A stretch of 64,000 bases of DNA from Gloeotrichia echinulata CP02 (GTDB lineage Bacteria; Cyanobacteriota; Cyanobacteriia; Cyanobacteriales; Nostocaceae): contig CP051187.1 of the NCBI GenBank assembly GCA_038087035.1, positions 5,710,001 through 5,774,000 on the forward strand, written 5' to 3'. Shown in pieces: positions 34,544 through 42,153 of this stretch. Under the pieces are notes generated by a model that searched no databases, was not told where the DNA came from, and was given only the letters and a program-made list of their open reading frames with translations. The position numbers and the translations under genes were made by a program. Numbering within the stretch: position 1 is the stretch's first letter; every line of letters begins with the position of its first letter.

Positions 34544-35459
34544 TCTTCGGTTTCACCACCTTCGCAATCCCAAAGGCTACAGTAAAGCAAACCGTGGCTC
34601 CTATTAGTCCAGCAATCGAGGTACCAATTGCTCCCAAATCTTGAATACCATAGTCAGCTAGGGGCGTCGGTACCACCACCCGCACTTTCTCGGATAAGCC
34701 AATAAAGCCTATGTTTTCGGCAACTTTTTCTAAACCATCAGGCCATGCTGACGCAAACAGTGACAATACACCTGCAACTAGGACAATGCTAACAATCGGC
34801 ACCAACCACCCCCGAAACTTTTGCTGTTCTCCTGGTAACAAATCTGGTCTGGCTTTGGTTAAGTAAGTCAACACACTGCCGGTAATCAGTCCTTCACCAA
34901 TGCCAATCAAAATATGAGTCCCTGTCATTGCTGGTAAAACTATGGCTACTGGTGCTGTTCCAGAAAGGGCTAACTCAATGGCACAAGCTATAGATGCTAC
35001 TACTACACTAATACCAGCCGCAATCCCAGCAGCTAGGGGTAAACGCCCTTGTGATCCGCCAAATAGCCGCTGTAAGGTTTGAGTTAATACCCAGCCTACC
35101 CAAACACCAACTACCGCCATGTTCAAAATATTCGCCCCTAGGGCTGTGATCCCACCATCGGCAAACAACACAGCTTGGATAATTAAAACTGTGGCAATGG
35201 ATAATGTACCTGCCCAAGGGCTACCCAAAACGGTCACTGCTAAGGTTCCTCCTAACAAGTGACCACTGGTGCCTCCTGCTACAGGAAAATTTATCATCTG
35301 GGCGGCAAAAATAAAGGCTGTGGTTAAGCCTAGTATCGGTGCGTGACGATTTCCCAAGGCTTCTTGCGATCGCCTCAACGCAATACTGAGTGCTGCAACG
35401 CTAATCACACTGGTAGCTGCTGCCACTGGAACAGAAACAAACCCATCAGGAATATGCAT
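34536..35459 (-). CDS. cbiM: CbiM substrate component with C-terminal PDGLE (CbiN-like) part
   Basis: A 307-residue membrane protein starting MHIPDGFVSVP, the N-terminal metal-binding hallmark (Met-His-Ile) of CbiM/NikM, whose N-terminus binds Co2+ or Ni2+. After about 200 residues of membrane helices there is a second part with FASAWPDGLEKVAENIGF, the PDGLE/CbiN-like domain, so M and N are fused. It is the first gene of a cbiM-cbiQ-cbiO operon, with ribosome binding site ggagc. Whether the metal is Co or Ni cannot be decided here; no B12 riboswitch was seen. Confidence 0.92.
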   Translation of the reverse strand: MHIPDGFVSVPVAAATSVISVAALSIALRRSQEALGNRHAPILGLTTAFIFAAQMINFPVAGGTSGHLLGGTLAVTVLGSPWAGTLSIATVLIIQAVLFADGGITALGANILNMAVVGVWVGWVLTQTLQRLFGGSQGRLPLAAGIAAGISVVVASIACAIELALSGTAPVAIVLPAMTGTHILIGIGEGLITGSVLTYLTKARPDLLPGEQQKFRGWLVPIVSIVLVAGVLSLFASAWPDGLEKVAENIGFIGLSEKVRVVVPTPLADYGIQDLGAIGTSIAGLIGATVCFTVAFGIAKVVKPKNA

Positions 35460-35704
35460 TCTTTGCTCCGTTATTTATTGTGTTTTTTAGCACAAACCAA
35501 TCGATGTAACTACGGCATCTCTTTAATAAGAAACAAAATTTTTATCCTTTTTGCAATGCCCTGTTGGGGGATTTTCTCGTGCTACTTCTGGCAGATTGCT
35601 CCTCAAATATACGTGAGATATTATACAACTATACAATTTTTCTGATTATATGAAGTTTTGTTAATTTTCTTTTTAGATTCGGTGTTTTTGCGCTGCCTCA
35701 TTCT

Positions 35705-35815
35705 CAATACTGCGTAGGTTAAGGAATTTCTTGGTTGAAGCAAGCTCTTGGAGCAGGGGGAGAAATGGAGGCTGGCGTTGAGTTTTGCCTCCCCTGCAAA
35801 TCCTACGCAGTATTG
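35705..35815. mobile_element. miniature inverted-repeat element B, copy 1
   Basis: It starts caatactgcgtagg and ends in its exact inverse cctacgcagtattg, 111 bp in all. A second member is at 48284-48419. The interiors differ but the ends match, including the sequence just inside the right end. Confidence 0.8.
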
Positions 35816-35970
35816 GCCTCATTCTTGGTGACTTTTCTCCATGCCCCATCCCCCTGGTGATTGGAGTTTTTTATAACTTAATTCAAAGTAAATTTACTTA
35901 AAATAAATAATAAAAGTGGGGAAGTTATCAGAGATATCTGCCTTTAAATAGGGGCTAAAAAGTATTTGAG

Positions 35971-35987
35971 AATTATTGACAATAATT
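35971..35987. promoter_or_regulatory. 17-bp perfect palindrome, likely operator
   Basis: aattattg-a-caataatt is a perfect dyad about 75 bp upstream of the multicopper oxidase start. Its AT-rich form and place before an iron-uptake-like operon fit a Fur-family or other metal-regulator site; the identity is inference. Confidence 0.5.
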
Positions 35988-36061
35988 AAGGAGTCCGATA
36001 GTATACACAAAAGTAATTGCAAATCTTTTGCAATTCTGTTGTTGAGCGCTAACCGTAAGTC

Positions 36062-37057
36062 ATGCCCAAAAACTTCGCTCTGGGGAAAGAAATACTTTGG
36101 AGTCGCCGTCAAATGCTGACACTGGGTTTAGCAGGCGGTGGTGTGACGGCTGCAGCGGCGCTTTGGCAGATTTTGAATGTACAAAGTAAGTCAATAGTCA
36201 GGATACCACCACCAGAGATGGAAGCACCTAGCAACGTTGTTAATCCAATGAAGGTGCTAAGGGATTTTGATTACGGGACATTGAAGCGAGAAAATGGGCG
36301 CACTATCCGAGAATTTCGGATTACGGCTGGAAATTCTACGATTCAACTCAATAGTGCAGTCTCTTTCAACGCCTGGAATTTTAATAATCGCGTACCCGGT
36401 CCAACACTCAGAGCAAAACAGGGCGATCGCGTCCGAGTGTTGTTTCTCAACCAGGGGGGGCATTCCCATTCAATGCATTTTCATGGTATTCATCGTTCAG
36501 AAATGGATGGTGTTCGCCCAGTGCGTCATGGTTCAGCTACTGTTTATGAGTTTGACGTAGCACCTTTTGGTGTTCACTTGTATCATTGCCATACGGAACC
36601 TGTCACTCGTCATATCGGCAAGGGATTATACGGAATGTTTATCATCGATCCGCCTACTCCCCGTCCACCAGCTGATGAAATGGTGTTGATTATGGCTGGT
36701 TATGACGTAAATGAAGACAGACACAACGAATTTTATGCTTTTAACGGCGTGCCACACCACTACATGCATCACCCGATTCAGATCTACCAAAATCAGTTGA
36801 TTCGGCTATATGTCCTCAACATGATTGAATTTGATCCGGCAGTGACCTTTCATATTCATGGTAACTTTTTTGAGTTATATCGCAGTGGTATGACGATGAA
36901 ACCCAGTGAAAAAGCTGATGTAGTGACAATGGGGACAGCAGAACGCCACATCTTAGAATTTGCCTATACCTATCCCGGTAAGTATATGTTTCATCCTCAT
37001 CAAGATGCGATCGCCGAAAACGGTTGTATGGGTCAATTTGAAGTTTTGAATTCATGA
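36062..37057 (+). CDS. two-domain multicopper oxidase, Tat-exported
   Basis: A 331-residue protein with a twin-arginine signal (WSRRQMLTLGLAGGG). Copper motifs: HSMHFHGIH, VHLYHCHTEPVTRH, FHIHGNFFELY, and MFHPHQDAIAENGCMG. This is the pattern of two-cupredoxin-domain oxidases and NirK-like proteins. In this setting (FTR1, ferritin-like proteins and a lipoprotein follow) the best reading is a periplasmic ferroxidase feeding Fe3+ to the permease, as in fungal Fet3-Ftr1. The exact substrate is not provable from sequence. Confidence 0.88.
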   Translation: MPKNFALGKEILWSRRQMLTLGLAGGGVTAAAALWQILNVQSKSIVRIPPPEMEAPSNVVNPMKVLRDFDYGTLKRENGRTIREFRITAGNSTIQLNSAVSFNAWNFNNRVPGPTLRAKQGDRVRVLFLNQGGHSHSMHFHGIHRSEMDGVRPVRHGSATVYEFDVAPFGVHLYHCHTEPVTRHIGKGLYGMFIIDPPTPRPPADEMVLIMAGYDVNEDRHNEFYAFNGVPHHYMHHPIQIYQNQLIRLYVLNMIEFDPAVTFHIHGNFFELYRSGMTMKPSEKADVVTMGTAERHILEFAYTYPGKYMFHPHQDAIAENGCMGQFEVLNS

Positions 37058-37061
37058 AAAA

Positions 37062-37340
37062 GGGATTGCACTTCTGGTGCGGACGCTACGCGAACGGCTC
37101 CGCTCTGTTACCAGGGATTAGGGATTGCACTTCTGGTGCGGACGCTACGCGAACGGCTCCGCTCTGTTACCAGGGATTGCACTTCTGGTGCGGACGCTAC
37201 GCGAACGGCTCCGCTCTGTTACCAGGGATTAGGGATTGCACTTCTGGTGCGGACGCTACGCGAACGGCTCCGCTCTGTTACCAGGGATTGCACTTCTGGT
37301 GCGGACGCTACGCGAACGGCTCCGCTCTGTTACCAGGGAT
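37062..37340. repeat. five tandem copies of a ~52-bp unit containing a palindrome
   Basis: Each copy begins gggattgcacttctggtgcg and ends ctctgttacca, with the dyad gcggacgctacgcgaacggc... inside. Starts at 37062, 37121, 37173, 37232 and 37284 give alternating 59/52-bp spacings, so a 111-bp dimer was itself duplicated. It lies directly after the oxidase stop codon. The open frames through it are by-products of the repeat. Confidence 0.95.
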
Positions 37341-37355
37341 TGGGGATTGGATTAA

Positions 37356-37397
37356 TTTACTCATTACTCATTACTCATTACTCATTACTCATTACTA
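37356..37397. repeat. heptamer array actcatt
   Basis: About five copies of actcatt, the reverse complement of an agtaatg-type unit, close the repeat block after the oxidase gene. Confidence 0.85.
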
Positions 37398-37611
37398 TTG
37401 GGGATTGGGGAGTAGTTCTTTTAGCTTATTAGACAGAAATTGGATACTAAATTCAAAAAAATTATTAAATTATCTGGAAAAGTTTTCCTACTAGTTGACA
37501 AAAAATGTCATTATATGGAACAGTCAAATCTAGGACATAGCGTCAAACCAAGTGCTGATAGTAGTTTTAAATCTTGCCATCGCTACCGTTAAAATCTTGC
37601 CAGGAGCAAAC

Positions 37612-38655
37612 ATGAGAAAATTTCGTTATATTTGTTTAAGTATTGCTACTGCCGCAATAGTTACTCTCAGCGCCTGTAACAGTACGCCAACCACAGAAAA
37701 TACATCCGTGCCTGGTGGCAATTCCAGCCCTCAGATTACAGAAGCTGTGAGTCATAACAATCACAATAATCACGGTAGTAAAGGCAAAATTAATATTAAT
37801 AATGCTATCTTGTCAGAGTTGGATAAATTGGAAGCCAAGCTAGGTGTGCCAGCATTATCGAACAAAATCCAGGCTAATCGTCCCTACGCCAGTCCCGAAG
37901 ATTTAGTCAGCAAAAAAGTAATTACCCCCCAACAGCTTGACCAAATTAAAGACTTGGTATCTATTGAGGAACAGGTGCTTACAGGTGAAGCAAAAGATGT
38001 TGACTATATGACCAAGTTAGGCTTAATGAAAGGACATCTTTTAGTAGCAAAAGAACTGCTAGAGCAGAATCAGCCGAAACAAGCCGAACCTCATATAGGA
38101 CATCCAGTTGAAGAGATATATGTTGATATAGAAGAGCAATTAAATGAGCGCAAAGTGAAAGAATTTAAGACAACTTTGGTGAGTTTGCAAGATTTAGTGA
38201 AATCTAATCCCAAGAATGCCACAGTTAAAACTAACTTTGTGGCTTCAGTACAGGCTATTGATGGAGCGATCGCCACTTTACCAGATGCTCAACGCTCGAA
38301 ACCAGGATTTGTGCTACAGGTGATTAATGAGTTGCTAGATGCAGCTACCTCAGAATATGGAGCCGCGATCGCCAATGGTAAAATCTCTGCAGCGATTGAA
38401 TATCAAGACTCTCGTGGCTTTGTAGTCTACGTCAATGAGTTATATAAAGGAATTGCTAGCCAAGTAGCTCAAACAAATCCCAAAGCACATAAAGAAATTA
38501 ATACTACTTTGGCTGAATTGACAAAAGTTTGGCCTGCTGCTATACCCCCAGCGACACCAGTAAAAACTCCTGAAGATGTTACCAAACTGGTGAAAACCAT
38601 TGAACAAAACTCTCAAATAGTGATTGAAAAATCCAGCACCCAAGCACAAAGATAA
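37612..38655 (+). CDS. HhH-domain lipoprotein of the iron-uptake cluster
   Basis: A 347-residue protein from MRKFRYICLSIATAA (37612, ribosome binding site cagga). The lipobox VTLSAC makes it a lipoprotein. Residues about 55-120 form a ComEA/PsbU-like helix-hairpin-helix (KININNAILSELDKLEAKLG ... YASPEDLVSKKVITPQQLDQI). The rest is a helical domain with GHLLVAKELL and HIGHPVEEIYVDIEEQL, which recalls imelysin/EfeO-like iron-binding helices (conserved His/Glu). It sits between the multicopper oxidase and FTR1, so it probably binds or delivers iron at the periplasmic face. Confidence 0.78.
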   Translation: MRKFRYICLSIATAAIVTLSACNSTPTTENTSVPGGNSSPQITEAVSHNNHNNHGSKGKININNAILSELDKLEAKLGVPALSNKIQANRPYASPEDLVSKKVITPQQLDQIKDLVSIEEQVLTGEAKDVDYMTKLGLMKGHLLVAKELLEQNQPKQAEPHIGHPVEEIYVDIEEQLNERKVKEFKTTLVSLQDLVKSNPKNATVKTNFVASVQAIDGAIATLPDAQRSKPGFVLQVINELLDAATSEYGAAIANGKISAAIEYQDSRGFVVYVNELYKGIASQVAQTNPKAHKEINTTLAELTKVWPAAIPPATPVKTPEDVTKLVKTIEQNSQIVIEKSSTQAQR

Positions 38656-38834
38656 TATTTTGGGATGATTGGATATGCAAAGGAAGGATTTAAAATAAGT
38701 GAGAAGTGAGGAAATAGTTAGAAGTTAAGAATCTAGATAGCCTGTTTTTTGAATACCTGAAAACAGTATAACTCCTAACTTATTACTCATAACTCATCAT
38801 CCGACCTTTGTAATTTTGCTTAACTTAACAACTG

Positions 38835-39269
38835 ATGCAAGATCTTGACCACCAAAAAACCATTGACCTCCTGAACGCCATCATGGAATTTGAACTAGCG
38901 GGGGTAGTGCGCTACACACATTATTCCCTCATGGTGACAGGTCAAAACCGCATTCCCATTGTGGCTTTTTTCAAAGCACAAGCGAGTGAATCTCTACTTC
39001 ATGCTCAACAAGTGGGAGAAATTCTGACAGGTTTAGATGGACATCCTTCCCTGAAAATCTCCCCAATGGAAGAAACTTATCAGCATTCAGTCAAGGATAT
39101 CTTGGCAGAAAGCTTATCTCATGAAAAAAAGGCGTTAGATTTGTATAAAAATCTCCTAGAAACCGTTACAAATGCTAGCATCTATCTAGAAGAATTCGCT
39201 CGTGGCATGATTGGTCAAGAAGAGATGCATAATCTCGAATTGAAAAAGATGTTACGCGATTTTAGTTAA
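38835..39269 (+). CDS. ferritin-like (bacterioferritin-type) di-iron protein
   Basis: A 144-residue four-helix protein with di-iron ligands arranged as in bacterioferritin: EFELAGVVRYTHY (first Glu), ASESLLHAQQVGE (Glu and His), SHEKKALDLYKNL (Glu), and GQEEMHNLEL (Glu and His). It probably stores or oxidises iron in the cytoplasm. A paralogue is at 40888-41319, so FTR1 is flanked by two ferritin-like genes. Confidence 0.88.
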   Translation: MQDLDHQKTIDLLNAIMEFELAGVVRYTHYSLMVTGQNRIPIVAFFKAQASESLLHAQQVGEILTGLDGHPSLKISPMEETYQHSVKDILAESLSHEKKALDLYKNLLETVTNASIYLEEFARGMIGQEEMHNLELKKMLRDFS

Positions 39270-39356
39270 TAGTCATTAGTCATTAGTCATTTGTCATTAG
39301 CCAAACTTTTGACACTTGACTTTTGACACTTGACACTTGCCTCTTTACTAATAAAA

Positions 39357-40298
39357 ATGAATTTTACTACTGCCTTACCTACTTTTGTCATCACACTCCG
39401 AGAAGGAGTAGAAGCCGCCTTAGTTGTAGGAATTGTATTGGCTTTGCTAAAAAAAGCCAAACAATCACAACTTAATTCTTGGGTATATGCTGGTGTCGGC
39501 GTTGGCATTGTTGTCAGTGCTATGATAGGTGTGCTGTTTAGTTGGATAATTCAAGTTTTAGGAGCGGTTAATCCTCAATACACCTCAGTTGTTGAACCCA
39601 TGCTTGAAGGTGTATTTAGCGTGTTAGCAATTGCAATGCTCAGTTGGATGCTCATCTGGATGACTAAACAAGCCAGATTTATGAAAGCTCAAGTTGAGGG
39701 AGCGCTAACAGAAACACTGACACAAAATTCAAATGCTGGTTGGGGCGTTTTTACTTTAATTTTAGTTGCTGTTGTCCGCGAAGGCTTTGAAACTGTTCTG
39801 TTCGTCGCTGCTAATTTTCAACAGGGATTAGCACCAGCTTTAGGTGCTATTGGTGGTTTAGTAGCAGCAGCGGGCATTGGGGTACTCTTATTTAAAGTGG
39901 GTGTGAAAATTAATATCCGCCAATTTTTCCAGGTGATGGGCGTTTTATTGGTTTTAATTGTTGCCGGCTTGGTAGTATCTGGCTTGAAACATTTTGATGA
40001 TGGTATAGCTAACCTCGCCCTCAGCAATCGCGCCTCAGAAAGTCTTTGTTTTTATTATGAACGCTTTGCTAAACTCCACTCTTGTATTTTAGGACCCCTA
40101 GTTTCCAATACCTCCAACATTTTACCTGACGACCAGTTTCCCGGCATTATTCTCAAATCTTTGTTTGGCTACAGAGATAATATATATCTCCTGCAAGCAG
40201 TAGCATATATTGTGTTTTTACTAACCATTGGCGGTATTTATTTGGGCAGTATTACAGGTAGTTCTACTCAACCCATAAAGAAGCAGCGAGTGAGTTAA
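39357..40298 (+). CDS. FTR1-family iron permease
   Basis: 313 residues from MNFTTALPTFVITLREGVEA (39357; the frame is open from 39330). Seven hydrophobic segments carry two REGLE-like iron motifs: LREGVEAALV in helix 1 and VREGFETVLFV in helix 4. The last part (about 230-285) holds Cys and His residues (SLCFYYERFAKLHSCIL) that may lie outside the membrane. It imports Fe3+ formed by the multicopper oxidase. Cyanobacterial FTR1-type permeases are known from Synechocystis. Confidence 0.9.
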   Translation: MNFTTALPTFVITLREGVEAALVVGIVLALLKKAKQSQLNSWVYAGVGVGIVVSAMIGVLFSWIIQVLGAVNPQYTSVVEPMLEGVFSVLAIAMLSWMLIWMTKQARFMKAQVEGALTETLTQNSNAGWGVFTLILVAVVREGFETVLFVAANFQQGLAPALGAIGGLVAAAGIGVLLFKVGVKINIRQFFQVMGVLLVLIVAGLVVSGLKHFDDGIANLALSNRASESLCFYYERFAKLHSCILGPLVSNTSNILPDDQFPGIILKSLFGYRDNIYLLQAVAYIVFLLTIGGIYLGSITGSSTQPIKKQRVS

Positions 40299-40887
40299 AA
40301 ACCAATTAATTCTGTGAAGAAATAGAAACCAATATAGGAATATGGTTTTATTTTTGAACAGAACTAAGTGTTAGTATCTGTAGGGTGGGCATCGCCCACC
40401 ATATCCAAATACAGGTAAAATCAAATATAACCTTTCAAAAAGTTAAAAAAATATCAGTAATTATTATATAATAAATTTGAGAGGATGTTTGAAGAGTCTC
40501 TTCCAATACCTTAATTTCTTGCATATTTCCTTAAATTCCTCTCAAGGGAGTTCCAAAAAATAAATTATCCCAAATTATTTGTATATTTGTAGGGGCGCAA
40601 GGCCTTGCGCCCTCAACGCCTTGCGCCCTGGAGATGGGATATTTTTCAATTGGAAGTCCCTAAAAGGGGCAAAAAAAGCGATATGGAAGTTCCTCCTACT
40701 TTATTGTCATCGAAACAGATAAATGGGTGCAATCTCAGGAAGTTGCAAAAGCCAAGATTACCTCCAGTAGATAGTCTTAGTATTTGGATTGTGCAAAAGA
40801 TTCAAAGACAAAACTTGATGTGAGTAATTCTTGGTTACGAAGCGACAATGCTGGACAACTAAACTAAAATCTTGAAACAACCCACTG
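40299..40887. other. intergenic, palindromic repeats, possible gene remnant
   Basis: It holds palindromes near 40380-40405 (gtagggtgggcatcgcccacc) and 40590-40630 (ggggcgcaaggccttgcgccc). The short frame 40682-40822 (MEVPPTLLSSKQINGCNLRK ...) may be the tail of a decayed gene; it has no recognised domain. Confidence 0.4.
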
Positions 40888-41319
40888 ATGAAAGAATCTA
40901 ACCACAACATTACTCTTAACCTGCTGCAAACCATCATGGAATTTGAATTAGCAGGAGTAGTCCGCTACACTCACTATTCTTTGGTAGTAAATAGTTCCTA
41001 CAACACTTTGATTGTGGATTTTCTCAAAGAGCAAGCAAGTGAGTCACTCAATCATGCTCAAAAAGTGGGAGAAATGCTCACTAGTTTAGATGGATACCCT
41101 AGACCTCGTATTGCTTTAATTGAAGATAGTGAAAAATACTCGGTCAAAGATGTTTTGATAGGAAGTCTAGCTCATGAAAAAAAAGCTCTGGAACTTTATA
41201 AACAATTGTTATTAAATGCTAAGAATACCAACGATAAGCTAGAAGAGTTTGCTCGGAACATGATTGAAGAAGAAGGAAGCCACCACATACAATTAGAAGA
41301 AATGATCCGGGATTTATAA
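40888..41319 (+). CDS. ferritin-like di-iron protein, paralogue
   Basis: A 143-residue paralogue of 38835-39269, with matching ligand segments: EFELAGVVRYTHY, ASESLNHAQKVGE, AHEKKALELYKQL, EEEGSHHIQLEE. The last helix differs (EEEGSHH instead of GQEEMH) but keeps Glu and His. The two paralogues flank the FTR1 permease, with this one 590 bp after it. Confidence 0.88.
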   Translation: MKESNHNITLNLLQTIMEFELAGVVRYTHYSLVVNSSYNTLIVDFLKEQASESLNHAQKVGEMLTSLDGYPRPRIALIEDSEKYSVKDVLIGSLAHEKKALELYKQLLLNAKNTNDKLEEFARNMIEEEGSHHIQLEEMIRDL

Positions 41320-41351
41320 ACTTTTAATTCGTATCTAACATAAACCCAGCA

Positions 41352-41378
41352 CCTCGGTTTCTTCAACAAACCGGGGTT
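41352..41378. terminator. hairpin after the ferritin-like gene
   Basis: cctcggttt and aaaccgggg pair around a short loop (cttcaac). No T-run follows, so it may be a repeat-derived hairpin rather than a strict terminator. Confidence 0.5.
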
Positions 41379-41481
41379 ATTGCACAGTGAACTACCCTGA
41401 CATGACGCTGCTGGCGAATAGGGTGCAAAAAAAAACGAGTAAAGACGTAAGTCAAAATTCCTCAAGGAATATATGACCGTC

Positions 41482-41685
41482 CTACTCGTCATTATCTATA
41501 CAAGGTTTATTGAGAAATGCTTTATTTAATATAGAGTAATCATCGGCAAAAGTCTTGTTTACTGTGTAACAAATATGATGATTCGCCAGATTGCTATTAA
41601 TAATATTATTTTTATTTATAGCGCGTAAAACCCCATCCCCAAACATCGGGACACTAAACTGCAAGCAAGCCGATTGTCGCCTCAT
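41482..41685 (-). CDS. small hypothetical protein
   Basis: A 67-residue frame from MRRQSACLQFSVPMFGDG. No recognised domain. A Fur-box-like sequence overlaps the start region (41682-41700), which is the main reason to list it. It may be spurious. Confidence 0.3.
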   Translation of the reverse strand: MRRQSACLQFSVPMFGDGVLRAINKNNIINSNLANHHICYTVNKTFADDYSILNKAFLNKPCIDNDE

Positions 41686-41700
41686 AATCATTATCATTGC
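41682..41700. promoter_or_regulatory. Fur-box-like sequence
   Basis: gcaatgataatgattatga (minus strand) closely resembles the Fur consensus gataatgataatcattatc. It lies 360 bp beyond the second ferritin-like gene. Which promoter it controls is unclear. Confidence 0.45.
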
Positions 41701-41708
41701 TATTTAAC

Positions 41709-41895
41709 TAGGACTTACGCATTGACAGTAAACACCAAATATGCTGGAGAAACACATCGAAAGTAGGGGTTTAGCAATGCTAAACCCTGCATAGCGTGGA
41801 TCTATTTACCATCAACGTAATGATTAATCAAAGCCTGAAAGTCAGGATTTTGATAAATGCACACAATGATTAATTTGTACAGTGCGTAAGTCCTA
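41709..41895. mobile_element. miniature inverted-repeat element C
   Basis: It starts taggacttacgcattg and ends cagtgcgtaagtccta, a 16-bp terminal inverted repeat with one mismatch. The 187-bp element is non-coding and contains a smaller palindrome (gggtttagcaatgctaaaccc). Non-autonomous. Confidence 0.82.
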
Positions 41896-41959
41896 TTAAC
41901 TTTATTATCTTAATTTTTGATTTTTTTGAGTAATTTGTTCTTTGGAAGTCCCTTAAGCC

Positions 41960-42153
41960 GAAGCCCAGTCCCCAGTCCCCAGTCCCCAGTCCCCAGCGAT
42001 GCACTGAGCTTGCCGAAGTGTCCCCAGTCCCCAGTCCCCAGTCCCCAGCGATGCACTGAGCTTGCCGAAGTGTCCCCAGTCCCCAGTCCCCAGTCCCCAG
42101 CGATGCACTGAGCTTGCCGAAGTGTCCCCAGTCCCCAGTCCCCAGTCCCCAGT
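41960..42153. repeat. ccccagt heptamers with spacer units, second block
   Basis: Three copies of the gcgatgcactgagcttgccg unit between runs of ccccagt, the same structure as at 31020-31172. It reaches the stop codon of the next gene. Confidence 0.9.

Larger units (their letters stand above)
35460..36061. other. divergent promoter region with a miniature element
   Basis: This lies between cbiM (minus) and the multicopper oxidase (plus). It contains the inverted-repeat element at 35705-35815 and the palindrome at 35971-35987. Confidence 0.5.

Noticed and set aside
35460..35900. Cobalamin riboswitch before cbiM
   Set aside because: I looked for a B12-box-like sequence on the minus strand and saw none; the region is AT-rich and holds a miniature element.
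37062..37340. Possible CRISPR array
   Set aside because: Copies are adjacent with no unique spacers, each is about 52 bp, and there are no cas genes.
37054..37494. 146-residue open frame across the repeats after the oxidase gene
   Set aside because: It is produced by the tandem repeat itself (the same residues recur), and frames exist in more than one phase.
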